A stretch of DNA of 64,000 nt from the NCBI GenBank assembly GCA_963555705.1, contig OY743171.1:16739352-16803351 (forward strand), given 5' to 3'. The notes under the pieces are model-generated. The model was not told the DNA's origin, did not search any database, and worked only from the letters and a program-made list of their open reading frames with translations. The DNA comes from Ligustrum vulgare (Eukaryota; Streptophyta; Magnoliopsida; Lamiales; Oleaceae). Position 1 is the first letter of the stretch. Each line of letters starts with the position of its first letter. The position numbers and the translations under genes are program-made. Below are positions 9,185 to 20,330 of this stretch, piece after piece.

Positions 9185-10252
9185 AAGAAAGGTGTCTACT
9201 TGTAGTGAGGGTTCAAATTTTCAGCATTCCATGGTCAAGGAAGGGGCTTGGAGTTCATGGTTCTTAAACTATACGAGCCCTTCCCGACCTTTTGAATGAC
9301 TTAGTATGGTCCTTCCCAAATAGGCCCGTGCTTCCAAGGTTGGTGACCGGCTGCTTCACTTTGACGTAGGACAAGATCGCCCATTTTGAAATCTCTCTTT
9401 TCTACTCGGATGTTGAACTTCTTCGCCATGGCATGTTGATAAGCAGCTATTCTTACGGCGGCACTTTCCCTGACTTCTTCCAAAAGATCTAGACTTTCTC
9501 TTTGCCCTTCAAATTGATCAAGTGATTCTATAGTCATCGTGTGGAAGCTGGGAACCGTCACTTCTACTGGAATAGCGGCTTCCATTCCGAAAGCTAGCAT
9601 GAACGGAATTTCCTCGATTATTGTCTTGAATGTTGTTCGATTTATCCAAAGAATTTCCAGAAGGAGATCGGGCCAATCACCTTTGGCACTGTCAAGGCGA
9701 GTCTTCAAATCTTTCAAGATGAGCTTGTTTGTTACCTCAGCTAATCTATTACTTTGCGGGTGTGAAACCGAAGTTAACCTGTGCTCTATCCCCAAATTCT
9801 TGCAGAATTGCTTGAAGGCTTGGTACTCGAACTGTCATCCATTATCAGTGATTAACATCTTGGGAAGACCGAAATGACAGGTAATTGACTTCCAAACAAA
9901 TGCCTCCCAACTTTTGTTCTGAGATTACGGCAAGAGACTCTGCTTCTACCCATTTTGTGAAGTATTCTACATCCACTACGAGGAACTTGACTTGGTCACG
10001 AGCTATGGAAAATGGTCCGAGTATGTCAATTTCCCATTGAGAAAAAAATGGGTATGGGCACATAATCGAATATAGCTCTTCTGCTGGTTGATGCAATCGG
10101 GCTGCAAATCTTTGGCACTTATCACAAGTTTTCAAGTAGTTAAGTGTATCCTTCCTCATGGTTGGCCAGTAGTACCCAAATCGCATTAACTTCATAACCA
10201 GAGTTCTTGCTCCCTGGTGCCCTCTACAAATTCCTCCATGAACTTCAACCAT
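9185..10252 (-). pseudogene. Integrase of Tat-type gypsy, broken
   Basis: Reading on the minus strand, 10252-9845 encodes the zinc-binding HHCC domain (HGGICRGHQG, CDKCQRFA) and the start of the core, with the first catalytic Asp in WEIDILGPF. A frameshift follows. 9795-9301 continues from GIEHRLTSVSHPQSN with the catalytic Glu in AEVTNK, then KRDFKMGDLVLRQ and the end of the domain. A stop after WEGPY precedes a C-terminal remnant (SYSLRTMNSKPLP) reaching about 9185. The second catalytic Asp should lie near the frameshift at about 9800-9860. It would have catalysed insertion of element DNA; as it stands it cannot be made in one piece. Confidence 0.85.
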
Positions 10253-10625
10253 AGTGAGGGCTTCTTCTTTCGGGGTTAAACATCGAAGGTAGGGCAGCGT
10301 GAAGCTTCTATAGAATAAGGTATTCTGTAAGATGGTATACCTCGAATCTCTTGCTTTGAGTCTTCTTGCCTTTTTTTATGGCAACTTTCTCAATGTCAAG
10401 TATTCAACGATCGGATCCATCCAATTGGGCTCATGTTCTGAAATATCCATGACATCGGGTTGCTGTGTGATACTGGGCTCATGAAGTGTTCGCATGAACA
10501 CAGTTCTCTCTAGTGGTTCAAGTTGGAAAAAGTTAGTCTTGACAGGGCATCATCTTTGTGATTGGTGGACCTTGGTATTTTATCTATACTGCAAGATTTG
10601 AACTTCCTTTGCAAGTCTAGAACCA
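10253..10625 (-). pseudogene. Pol linker between RNase H and integrase, degraded
   Basis: In full-length relatives this stretch is continuous coding sequence joining the second RNase H to the integrase zinc finger. Here stops occur in all minus frames and only short peptide matches remain, so I annotate it as degraded pol. Confidence 0.5.
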
Positions 10626-10976
10626 TCATTCTGTAAGATGACATTTTTTCATCTTTCGTTTCAAAAGCTCATTCACTTGTTCTACCACCAATTGTGAATC
10701 ACTTAAGATCTTGACATGCTCGACCCCTAGATGTAGAGTTGCTTGAAGCCCAGCAATTACAGCCTCATATTCTGCAACGTTATTAGTGGTCGGGAAGTTG
10801 AACCTAATTGCGCACTGAATTTCCATTGTTTCATGATCCTTTGTTAGTATGATTTTGTCCCCCAAGCCTACGGAATTTGATGCTCCATCAACTTGCAAAG
10901 TCCATGTATTTTCTTCCCTATCATAACGTGGCAGCCCCCGAGGTCTTGGGGAAAATTCGACGACGAAGTCCGCCAA
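10626..10976 (-). pseudogene. Second (archaeal-type) RNase H of Tat-type gypsy
   Basis: The 116-codon frame shows WTLQVDGASNSVGLG (first catalytic Asp), NNVAEYEAVIAGL (Glu) and VKILSDSQLVVEQVN (Asp), the signature order of an RNase H fold. A second RNase H after the RT-linked one is diagnostic for the Tat group of plant gypsy elements; it degrades RNA in RNA-DNA hybrids during reverse transcription. Key residues are kept, but the frame is cut off from the flanking pol domains by stops. Confidence 0.85.
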
Positions 10977-10987
10977 GACATGTGCTT

Positions 10988-12170
10988 TTATGGAAGGTCA
11001 AGGCTTAAATTCAATATCATATTCCCTAGCTCTATTGACCATTTGAGTAGGTGACTAGAGACATCTGGCTTCTGCAAGATCTGTTTCAAAGGTTGGTTTG
11101 TGAGGACTATTATGCCATGGGCTTGGAAGTAAGGTCTTAACTTCCTGGCTGCTGTAACCAGGGCAAGCGCAAGCTGTTCTGCCAGTGTATATCGAGTTTC
11201 TGCATCTAACATAATCTTGCTAACATAGTAGACTGGTTTTTGGATCTCCTTTCCTCCTTAACCAAAACGGCGCTTACTGCATGATCTGAGATCGCTAGAT
11301 ATAGAAAAAAATTGTCTCCCGGATTTGATTTCACCAATATTGGAGGCGTTCCCAAACATTCCTTCAGTTTCCTGAAAGATACTTCGCATTCTTCATCCCA
11401 TTTGAACTCCTTGTTTCCTCTGAGAGTCTTCAAGAAGGGAAAGCATTTATCCACTGCTCTTGACATGAAATGGCCCAACATGTAAGCTTTTGCACTTCCT
11501 TAATGGTCTTGGGAGGTTCTATGGACGTAAGGGCCATAATTATATCTAGGTTAACTTCAATACCCCACTGAGTAATCATGAACCCTAAAAATTTTCCCGA
11601 GCTTACTCCGAAAATGCATTTGGCGGGATTTAGCCTCATCCGATGTTGTCGGAGTGTAGAGAAGATGTCTTCCAAGTCGACTATGTAATCTTTCTTTCTC
11701 GAGCTTTTGACGACCATATGTTCAACATAAACTTCGATATTTAGCCCAATGTGTTTGGAGAAGATCATGTTTACCAATCTTTGATAAGTTGTCCTGGCAT
11801 TCTTAATCCAAATGGCATGACTTTGTAGCGGTATATTCCCTCATCAGCCATGAAGGAAGTTTTCTCTTGGTCTTCCTGAGCCATTTGAATCCGATGATAT
11901 CCCGAGAATGCGTCTAGGAAGCTGCACAATTCGGAACCTGATGTGGAATCTACTAGTCTGTCGATTCAAGGAAGATAATAACTGTATTTTGGACATGCTT
12001 TGTTTAGATCTTTGAAATCTATGCAGACTCTCCATTTTCCATTTGCCTTCTTGACCAATACCACGTTGGCTAGCCATTCTAGATACCTCACCTCTTTGAC
12101 CCTGCTTTCGAGAGCTTATCCACTTCCTCCTTTATTATTTTCCTTCTTTTCAGTAGCAAACTGTCTTCTT
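10988..12170 (-). pseudogene. Reverse transcriptase and first RNase H of Tat-type gypsy
   Basis: Fragments in shifting minus frames follow pol order. 12095-11960 encodes WLANVVLVKKANGKWR and CIDFKDLNKACPK. 11930-11800 encodes FLDAFSGYHRIQM and YRYKAMPFGL. 11777-11430 encodes the catalytic-loop region. 11481-11206 and 11212-10988 encode the RT thumb and the first RNase H (DAETRYTLAEQLALALVTAARKL). The polymerase motif that should read YVDD reads YVEH (VYVEHMVVKS), so both metal-binding Asp are gone. Several frameshifts and stops are present. It is a dead copy. Confidence 0.85.
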
Positions 12171-12177
12171 CTTTGTT

Positions 12178-12891
12178 TTACAGGCTTCTTGTTTTGCATG
12201 ATGTTAACCAATGCTCAACAAGCTTGGGGTCAATCCCAGGCATATCTTCTGCGCTCCATGCAAAAATATCAAGATTCTTTCTCAAACATTTTGTCAATTC
12301 TTCCTTCATAACCTTGGGAAGTTCTTTTCCTATCGTGAAACCTTTTCCTTCAGAAATTAGAACCTCTTTCAATTCTACCATAGGCGACATACGCTCTTCC
12401 ATCTGAAGTTCGATTGACATAAGTTTTGCCTTCTCTTTCCTAATACAACTAATATAACAGTTTCTGGCCATCGCTTGATTGTCTCGTACTGTTACGATGC
12501 CTGTAGGAGCATGGAATTTTATTGTCAAGTGGTACGTTGACGCAATTACTCTAATACTGTTCAAGAATGGTCTTCCTAGGATGGCGTTATAAGACATGGG
12601 AGTTTTCACAATTTGAAACTGAGTCATCTTTGTAGTTTGTTTTTCTCCAGATCCCAGAGTTGTGGGTAGATCTATCAAACCTTCTGATTTTACTGTACCT
12701 CCACCGAAACCTGTTAAGGGAGTAATGACTTGCTGGAGCCGATCTTTGGAAAACATCATCTTGTCAAAAGCTTCCAAAGAGAGATCATTGATTACGCTTC
12801 CATTGTCCACAAGTACCCTTCTCACATCAAAATTTGCTATCATAGCACTAATCACGACCGCGTCATCATGGGGATATGAAATTCCTTTCAT
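12178..12891 (-). pseudogene. Aspartic protease region of Tat-type gypsy
   Basis: The 237-codon frame has HDDAVVISAMIANFDVRRVL, then VDNGSVIND with the protease Asp in a DNGS context, GFGGGTVKSEG, and YNAILGRPFLNSIRVIAST, the conserved block after the protease. It continues to FTIGKELPKVMKEELTKCLR and FAWSAEDMPGIDPKLVEH, the lead-in to RT. It would cut the gag-pol polyprotein. The frame is open here but is separated from gag (upstream, to the right) and RT (to the left) by frameshifts. Confidence 0.85.
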
Positions 12892-13074
12892 GTCATCGTT
12901 GCTGAAACTGATGGTTTCTGAGAGTTTGGGGTCGAGATTGGCCGACCCGACGTCTTGATTTCCTAGAGCCCGAGTATAACTTTTCCTTGCATTATTTGAA
13001 TCACTCCCAGAGGCTATACCTCCGACGATAAAGTTTATGGTACCAGCAGGCCTATTTTTCTCCTCTCATTTTCC

Positions 13075-14431
13075 CTAATTTTTATCTTCCTTCTTTATGT
13101 AATGCTCCAGGAAGCCCCTTTTGATGATGGCTTCTATCTCCTGTTTTAGTATTCTGCACTCATCCGTAGTATGACTTGGGCTTTTGTGAAAGTCGCAATA
13201 TTTATGGCTATTTCTTTCATCAATCTTCCCCTTGATAGGTCTTGGACAGCGCAATCTTCCCGACCTTTGATTTCCATGAGAATGTGAGACCAAGACGCAT
13301 TTAATGGAGTTAAATTCTGATGCCCATAATTGCTTCCCTTTGTGTTGGACCAGGAATAATTTCTTCCATCTTCTTGTCTTGGTCTCTTGTTCCCCTGTTT
13401 GACGGGTTCTGAAGATTGTACTGTTGTTCCATGAACCTGATCCTGTACCTTAAACGACAACAGCGTTTTTTCCATATTTGTGTATTTTTTTGCCCTTCTG
13501 AGGAGTTAGGTCACGTTTGCAAGGGGATTCTTAGACAAGGATATTTTGAATTCCTGACCTCTGATTGCTAAGGTTATGGCTGAAGTTGCCGATGAGATGT
13601 GAAGATTGGGAATCTGAAGTCTTTCGGTGTTGAAATGGGTCATGAACTCTCATAGTGTCGCATTAGGTCCTTGTCTCAACTACATTAGGGAAGCGACTGT
13701 CTTCTTAATCCTTTTACCGCTTGCAAAGAAGGTCGTAAATTTCCAAGTAAGATCGACGAAGGAAGAGATTGACCCTGATGGTATTGTAGAAAACTAGTCT
13801 CGAACATAGTTGGTTAAGGTTTGTGGGAAGGCCTTGCATAGTATTTGGTCAGGAGCATTCTTCATATCCATCACATCAGTGTAGGTATTCAGGTGGTTGT
13901 TGGGATCTGTTGTTACATCGTATTCTTTTATCCGAGGATACTTGGATCTTTCTGGTAAGGGGAACGACGTTATTTCAGGGGTGAAAGGGGTTCTTCTAGT
14001 GAAAGAGGTCCAACCCTACGTGTTTTTCCTTATCCCATCTGTTATTTCTTCCTAAATAATTCTGGAAATTTCCCGCTGTGTCAAGTTGGCAGATCCTTCA
14101 ATCATGGGATGGGCCCCCTGATTCCCAGGGAATTGATATCTACAGGATTAACTGGCATGTGATCTTCCCTGGGAATCGTTTCCGAAGTGCTCAGGCTGGG
14201 TGGTGCTTGAGGATTATTCTGTAGCTGAAGGATTTGACAGAGTTCACGGAGTTGCTGCTGAAGTTCGTTGAAATCTTCTAGACTAACTGATTCATTGTTT
14301 GACGTGACTTCTAGATGTTGTTCTTTCCCAATATCTTCAACAGGTGGAGGATTGTCCCCTTCAGCCGAGGTATTGGTCGGAAGGGGTTGTCCGGTGGATG
14401 TGGAGAGACGAGCTTGACATCTATTAACCAT
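13075..14431 (-). pseudogene. Gag of Tat-type gypsy, broken
   Basis: Reading leftward from ATG 14431 (MVNRCQARLSTS), a low-complexity N-terminus with a coiled-coil-like segment (LEDFNELQQQLRELCQIL) ends at a stop. 13950-13500 holds the capsid-like Retrotrans_gag block in fragments (NNHLNTYTDVMDMKNAPDQ, FVDLTWKFTTFFASGKR). The C-terminus has HKYCDFHKSPSHTTDECRIL then EIEAIIKRGFL, the zinc-knuckle-like segment usual in this group. It forms the virus-like particle core in intact elements. Stops and frameshifts divide it into at least four pieces. Confidence 0.8.
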
Positions 14432-14437
14432 GGCTGA

Positions 14438-14464
14438 TTGTATCGATTCTCATAGACGACGTCA
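14438..14464 (-). other. Primer-binding site region of Tat-type gypsy
   Basis: Just inside the 5' LTR the minus strand reads TGACGTCGTCTATGAGAAT. It lines up with the TGGCGCCGTCTGTGGGAAT type of primer-binding site that I know from plant gypsy elements. The differences are G-to-A or C-to-T changes, consistent with decay of methylated cytosines. Confidence 0.5.
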
Positions 14465-14466
14465 AT

Positions 14467-15222
14467 TGATGTTGTAAAAATTTCTAACGTTGATGTGGCA
14501 AGATCTCGAGTTGCTGGATTGCTGGAAAAGATGAACAGATTCGCCTTGGATGACCTGCAAAAATGAGAGGAGGATTCTCCCCGTCACCCTCCGGTGTGAG
14601 AATTAGTATTCTGGAAAATTAGAGAGAAAAATATAACTGGAAATATGTAGAGAATTATGAATGAATAATACGTGATCTAAGGAACTGTATGTATAGGACT
14701 GAAAAGCCCATGACCTTCTTTAACTGCGAGAATGAGTCCTTTTTGTATAAACTTACCTTTTAGGAAGAGTTCTAACCTTACAATGGTTGAATTCCCCTTT
14801 TTTAAGATGTTTCCTTATGAAATACATTTTGTCTTGGGGCCCAAGAAATTGGCACGCTGATGAAGCCCATAAACGAAGAATGCCTAGAGTCCTGTTTGTA
14901 TTGGGCTTTAGGTGTAATAGGGCCGGGATGGACAGATAAAAAATGACAAGATAAAGATGAGGTCATGAATACCCGACCTCAGTGACAAAATATGTCCGGA
15001 CTAGTATGTCGGCCTCTGAATAGATGGAAAGAATAACCTAGTTAGGCCGGTCAATAGGCCTAGACTACGTTTGGCCGAGCATTCATGCCCGACCCTTTGG
15101 TAATTTGCTTACTAGATTTAAAGAGATCGAGCAACCAGGCTGACCTAATGACCAAGATGGGCCGACCTGTTATCCCCTAAACGCCTAGCTCATCTTTGTG
15201 TATCGTGAAATTGTTTCGATCA
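14467..15222 (-). repeat. 5' LTR of Tat-type gypsy
   Basis: 756 bp, a direct repeat of 5412-6156. In element orientation it starts TGATCGAAACAATTTC and ends AACATCA. It abuts base A15223, the first base of the split right target-site duplication. Confidence 0.9.
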
Positions 15223-15223
15223 A

Positions 15224-15225
15224 TC

Positions 15226-15257
<32 letters not shown>

Positions 15258-15578
15258 TCTTTACCAAAAATAAACACACACACACACACACACACTTTTC
15301 CGCCTAAATGAACTTACTAAATTTGGAAAGATTTTGTAAAAAACACAAGAATTAAAAAATAAATAGAAAATGATTGCATTTTAGAAAGTGTAATGATTGC
15401 AAATTGAATTACACTTTTAAGCACTACATGTATTTTTTCAAAAAAAAAAAAAAAAAAAAATTCATTTTGAGCACTTTTAAATTATATAAAAAATAATGGT
15501 AGTTAAAAATTTTTGTTTAAAAATAAAGAATGGTGGAGAGAAAAAGTATGTGTAATTAAAAAGTAGTTTAAAAGCGTG

Positions 15579-15620
<42 letters not shown>

Positions 15621-15985
15621 ACAAAGTCTTTACCAAAAATAAACACACACACACACACACACACACCTTCTCGCCAAAATGAACTTACTAAATTTGGAAA
15701 GATTTTGTAAAAAATATAAGAATTAAAAAATAAATAAATAATGATTGCATTTTAGAAAGTGTAATAATTGCAAATTGAATTACATTTTTGAGCACTACAT
15801 GTATTTTTTCAAACCAAAAAAAAATTGTTTTGAGCACTTTTAAATTATATAAAAAATAATGGTAGTTAAATTTTTTTGTTTAAAAATAAAGAATGTGATA
15901 TTTTCAATGTAAAAATTAGTAATTGAAAAGTAGAGAGAAAAAATGTGTGTAATTAAAAAGTAGTTTAAAAGCGTGTTGTTTAAAA
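15224..15985 (+). repeat. Tandem duplication of Helitron 5' part with microsatellites
   Basis: About 360 bp is present twice (from about 15226 and about 15588). Each unit has an (AT)n tract, then AAAGTCTTTACCAAAAATAA, an (AC)n tract, ATGAACTTACTAAATTTGG and AAAGCGTGTTGTTTA at the end. The second copy lacks a separate TC start, so the repeat arose inside the element. Confidence 0.8.
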
Positions 15986-17577
15986 ATATTTTGTCAAATA
16001 AAGATACTTCGTTCTAATTCCAAAAAAGGACAATATAATTTTATTTTTTTTTTAACAAATTTGTTTTTACTTAATAGAATGATTGATTTTAATATAACTA
16101 TTAATCTTATTGTGTATCATAACTTTTTTTTTTTTTTTTGAAAAATGTGAAAAAAATTATATCTAAAGCATTCATAAGTCTAATTTAAAAAATATATAAA
16201 TAATTCTCTATTATTATAAAAAAGTATTCAAGATCCATAAATTCAAAATTATGTTAAATTAATTAAAAAAAATTATTAAAAAATATTCTGCTTAATCATA
16301 GTGTAACTAATTTGGTAAAGTAACATTAAGTTATTTATAAAGATATAAAATTATATCATAAAATGTGTTGAAAAATATTTAAATAATCCGAAAATGATTT
16401 TGTTTAAAGAACGAAATATGTTTTAGTTTAAAGAACTTAAGAACATTCCTTATATATATATTTTTTATAATTTTCCAATTAGATTATATAAAAAAAATAA
16501 ATTAAATGACTAATCCAAAAATTTTCTCTCAAATCGAATAATTTAATATTTGATTGAATATAATTTTTCTTCATATGTAATGATAATTGACAAAAGTTAG
16601 AAGTAATCAATCTCGCATGTTGGAATGTATTTGAAAAATTCTATTGGAAATTATCAGTATTAAAATTATCGTTAAGCATGTGTTCGATAAACTTGCAAAA
16701 ATGGTTTATAAACTATTTTATAAATCACACAATTTTTCAAACCACTTTTTTAACCATACATATTATTGTATTATTTTGAAGTCGAAAAATATGTAATATA
16801 AACGTCAAATCAAAGATCTCAACAAAAAGTTTAATACAATACAACAAGTGAGAGCAAACTATAAAAAAATTGTCCATAAAATCGTCCAAAAATTCAAATG
16901 TCAAAATTTTACTTTATATTTTTTACTTTATTTTAAATTATATCATTTGAGTTATATAATACTCTGTGTTCAGAAAACTTGAAATGGTTCGACCTGAAAG
17001 AGGCAACAGGTCAATGGTCAAAAGATTGAATCGGATTGAACCGGGGTCGAATCGTTTTAATTAAAAAAATAAATAATTATTTCAAAGATAAGAAAATTTT
17101 CTAAAAAAAATTAATATACAAATAAAACGACATTTACATATTTGGAGTAAAATTAAATAAACAAAAAATATAACCACAATATTATTTACCAATTGAAAGC
17201 AAATATAGATTTATGGTTGTTAATTTTATATATTAAATTTTATTTCAAAAAAAATTAATATATAATAAAATGATAAAAATATCTTATTTAAAAAAAGAAA
17301 GTTTAACAAACAAGTAAATAAAAATATTTTTTTTAAAAAAAGAAACAATTTTAAAAAGAAAAGATTTTTTTTTTTTAATAATGATCATAACTTCTTATTT
17401 TTTTATTAGTTTTGTAAATGTTGCATTTCCTATTTTTATTACTCTTTTTTTTTATTTAATTTTGAACTTGATAATATTTTGTATTAATATATTACTGTAC
17501 TATATTTTTATTTGACATGATTGTATAATTAATATATTTTCATAAATTTTGATTAAAATCACCATCACTACTATATT

Positions 17578-17606
17578 CCCGTCCATCGCACGGGTGAAAA
17601 TACTAG
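17578..17606 (+). other. Helitron 1 3' terminus: hairpin and CTAG
   Basis: CCCGT (17578-17582) pairs with ACGGG (17590-17594) around CCATCGC. TGAAAATA then CTAG follow. The 3' hairpin is the termination signal of rolling-circle Helitrons. The loop carries GTCC where the sister elements have GTGC, which weakens the stem by one pair. Confidence 0.85.
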
Positions 17607-18720
17607 TTAGCATACAGAAACACAGCCAAACAAGCTTCATTATTTTCTTTAGAAAATTCTCTCCTGTTTCAAAATATCATCCAGACGAGTTGCTCTTCTC
17701 TTCCTCACATTCAAGTTAGGAGAGGTTTCTTCAGTTAAAGAATCAGCTTCATGTAATTCATTCTCATGTGCTTCTATCTCAACATCAATATCCGATTAAC
17801 TTATTTCTTTATTCTGATCACCGATTCATCGTCACAATCACCCCAAACCAATTTGCACAGAATGGCCCAAGTATTTTTTTTCTTTAAATACAACATCCCT
17901 TCTTATTTTGATCATTTCTGAAGTTGGATCATAAAGTTTTTAACTCTGAATCCTCGTTAACTTCCTGTAGAATACTCTTAAACTCTTATCATATAATTTT
18001 GGTAAAATCCCAAATATCAACAAATCAATTTTCTAAACTAAAAACCCAACTCAATCCCACACACACAAGTACTCAGCCAACAAAAAAAAAAAAAAAAAAT
18101 TGATTTGGGGTTTTTAATTTAGAAATATTCTTGAATTCAATATATGTACCAAAAAGAGCAGACTTTTAAATACAATATTCTTGAATTCAATATATGTACC
18201 AAATCAATTTTATACAATATTCAAGAACCGGAATTGGAAATACGAAAGGTCAATAATTCAATATATGTACCAAAAAGAGCAGACTTTTAAATCCTTAAAA
18301 AACTGACACTCCTTTTTTCTTTCTCCCTTGCTCTCCATACACAGAATTCTGATTTGGTGCAAAGTTTAAGAGAGAGAGACAAGCACAAAGAGAAAGCCCT
18401 CATTTCAATTTAATCAATAGTAATTTGAATTAACATTACTAATCATAACAGAAACTGATTATAAGTTTTCAAATCCCCTGTAGATACTCATTTGTCAACT
18501 AAAGCTACCATGCCAAAACAAATAAGGATATAAAAGTAATGACAGTTTTGCTACTGTCACAATTAGGATCACAATTTGCCTACGTTGCGCAATCCTCTCT
18601 TTCCATACATCACATCATCTTTTAAATCAACAACAATAACACCTCAACATCATTAAATTGTCAAAATAATTGTGCACTTAGATTAATTCAAGTAATGAAC
18701 AGTAAGAAATGAATGGGTGA
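17607..18720 (-). other. AT-rich flank with weak copia-like coding traces
   Basis: No intact gene. On the minus strand, 17920-17630 gives short in-frame pieces (DVVFKEKK, DVEIEAHENELHEADSL, RKRRATRLDDIL). These recall the linker between integrase and reverse transcriptase of Ty1-copia polyproteins. Stops separate them and the match is weak. The remainder is AT-rich. Confidence 0.3.
18127..18296 (+). repeat. Three-copy direct repeat
   Basis: The word AATTCAATATATGTACCAAA occurs three times within 170 bp. Two copies extend into AAGAGCAGACTTTTAAAT. This looks like local tandem duplication in spacer DNA. Confidence 0.75.
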
Positions 18721-18721
18721 G

Positions 18722-19470
18722 AAAATGGAAAGTTAGTTCCCAATTGTAAGTCTAGCAATTTGGTGCAGTTCCCAAACTCATGAGGTATCTCTCCTATTAT
18801 TGAATTTTGACCTAGCAGCAGCAGGTATTGCAGTTTAGATGTGTTGCAAATGCTCTCAGATATGGTGCCATTGAATCTATTATTATTGCTTAAACGAGCT
18901 TGTTAAGATTCTTGACGGTGAGAATCTCTCCAAAAAGACTATTCCCAGAAACAGTCAACTCCTGCTGATTGCTGAGTTCACCAAACTCATTCGGGATGGT
19001 TCCTGTGAGGATAAATTCAAAGACAATCTTCCCTGAGAGATCATTGTTATCCGCTTCAAAGTGAGTAAGGCTACTGATATTCCCAATCTCTCTAGGAATG
19101 TTTCCAATGAACTTTCTGTTCCCAATTGATTCATGAATACTGCCAGCTGATAAATTTTGCGTCAAAACTAAAACTTCAAGCTTCTCCAGAGCAAAAATGC
19201 TCTCAAGAATTGGCCCCTCTAGCTTATTCCAATGAAGGTTCAACAACTCAAGTTGAGAAAATGCATCTAACTTATCCGGGATCATACCACTTAAATCGTT
19301 TTTGTACGCCCTAAACACTCTCAGAATATTTGAAAATCTTGTAAATTCTTCGGACTCTCAAGCTCATCAGGAATCACTCTAGTTAGCCAATTATCCGAAT
19401 TATTCGACGCTCTAAGATTTCCGAGTCTAATAAATTCCACGGGTATTGAGCCATCATATTTATTATATTA
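18722..19470 (-). pseudogene. LRR receptor-like kinase fragment, PXC3-like ectodomain
   Basis: Minus-strand leucine-rich repeats run from about 19460 to 18722. The fragments are VEFIRLGNLRAS, PDELESPKNLQDFQI, then the open part (19318-18890) with AYKNDLSGMIPDKLDAFSQL, NIPREIGNISSLTHFEADNN and FGELSNQQELTVSGNSLFGE. After a frameshift come NNNRFNGTISESICNTSKLQ and GEIPHEFGNCTKLLDLQLG. The LxxLxLxxNxLxGxIP pattern and the SLTHFEADNN/ELSNQQELTVSGN blocks resemble my memory of the PXC3-type receptor kinases. Kinase and transmembrane parts are missing, and stops and frameshifts occur, so it is a pseudogene fragment. The exact subfamily is an inference. Confidence 0.75.
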
Positions 19471-19532
19471 CGATCGGTGATGAGAAACCTTCTTCATTCC
19501 AGTAAAATTTGCTTATAAGAATCATCCCATCA

Positions 19533-19744
19533 CTCGGTTTTTTTTTCCTTATTTTCAGATACTTGGAGAGTAAGCTTCAATAGTGGCATCCAAGACTGTG
19601 TATAGATTAGGGAAATCATGGGTGTAAACAAGATGAAAATGGCCATTAATTATGTTATTGACACCAAGGGAGTAGATAGAAGGCAGGTTTCAGCCCAATT
19701 TATTTTGCAAGGACAAAAATAATTTTTCATTGATTTTCTTGTAA
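19533..19744. repeat. Segmental duplication copy A, left arm
   Basis: These 212 bp match 37036-37243 with few differences. On the minus strand they have an open stretch (YSLGVNNIINGHFHLVY, DFPNLYTVLDATIEAYSPSI) conserved in both copies that I cannot assign to a family. The match is broken by the Helitron starting at 19745 and resumes at 27447. Confidence 0.85.
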
Positions 19745-20059
19745 TCTATATATTATATAAAAGCAAGTAAGTCTGCAACATTCTCCCGCCTAAGTTTCCC
19801 GCCTAATACCAAGCTCTAGGAAAAAAAAATCTTTTCAAAACTGCAAATATCTGTTCAATGTCTTTTACTGCAATATCTATTCAAAAAAATCTGTTCAATG
19901 TCTTTTACTGCAGTATCTGACTCACGGTAGGTCGGCTCAATTATAGACTTTTACTGCAATAGTTATTTTTTAAAATAATCATGTCAGATAGCATTAATGA
20001 ACATTTCAGATCAGTTCCAGTTGACTTAAAGGGCGATTTTTGGAAAAATCAATTTTAAA

Positions 20060-20330
20060 AACAAATCTCTCTCTCTCATTTCAATAACCAGAGAGGAACC
20101 AGAGAGGAAGAGAGCGAGAGGGACGGGCGACAGAGCTCCCTCCTTCGATCCACACCGTCGGTTGAGATTCCGGCGTTAGCGCCACCATCGCGAGATGGGG
20201 CCGGTGCGTGTGTGAGAGTGGAATTTGGGGCGAGTTTGGGTGCGAAACCAAATACAACCGTGGCTTGGGTTTATTTCACTCCGTTCAGCCGAGGTACCAC
20301 AACAATGGGTAAACCATTTTTCTCTCTTCT
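20060..20330 (+). other. GC-rich, 5'-UTR-like segment in Helitron 2
   Basis: This patch is clearly richer in G+C than its surroundings. It has CT-rich and GAGAGG-rich runs (20066-20130), then a stretch like a gene's first exon. No conserved protein can be read. It may be a captured promoter or leader. Confidence 0.35.

Larger units (their letters stand above)
5412..15222 (-). mobile_element. Full-length Ty3-gypsy retrotransposon, Tat type
   Basis: Two direct LTRs (5412-6156 and 14467-15222) flank a minus-strand gag-protease-RT-RNase H-integrase order. A second RNase H of archaeal type follows the first, which is characteristic of the Tat group. An extra gene lies antisense between pol and the 3' LTR, as known in several Tat-type elements. 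The LTR termini read TGAT...ATCA in element orientation; the left one has a TG to GG change. In the first 245 bp I count about 30 differences between the LTRs, so the insertion is old. The 5-bp duplication ATTAG is present. All genes carry stops, frameshifts or active-site losses. Confidence 0.9.
15224..17606 (+). mobile_element. Non-autonomous Helitron 1
   Basis: It begins with TC (TCTATATATATA) after an A and ends with a CCCGT...ACGGG hairpin, 11 bp and CTAG before a T, the hallmarks of Helitrons (insertion between A and T, no target duplication). No replicase/helicase gene is present. The interior is AT-rich without coding sequence. It interrupts the ATTAG target duplication of the neighbouring gypsy. 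The termini closely match those of the Helitrons at 19745-27446 and 38095-39506. Confidence 0.85.
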
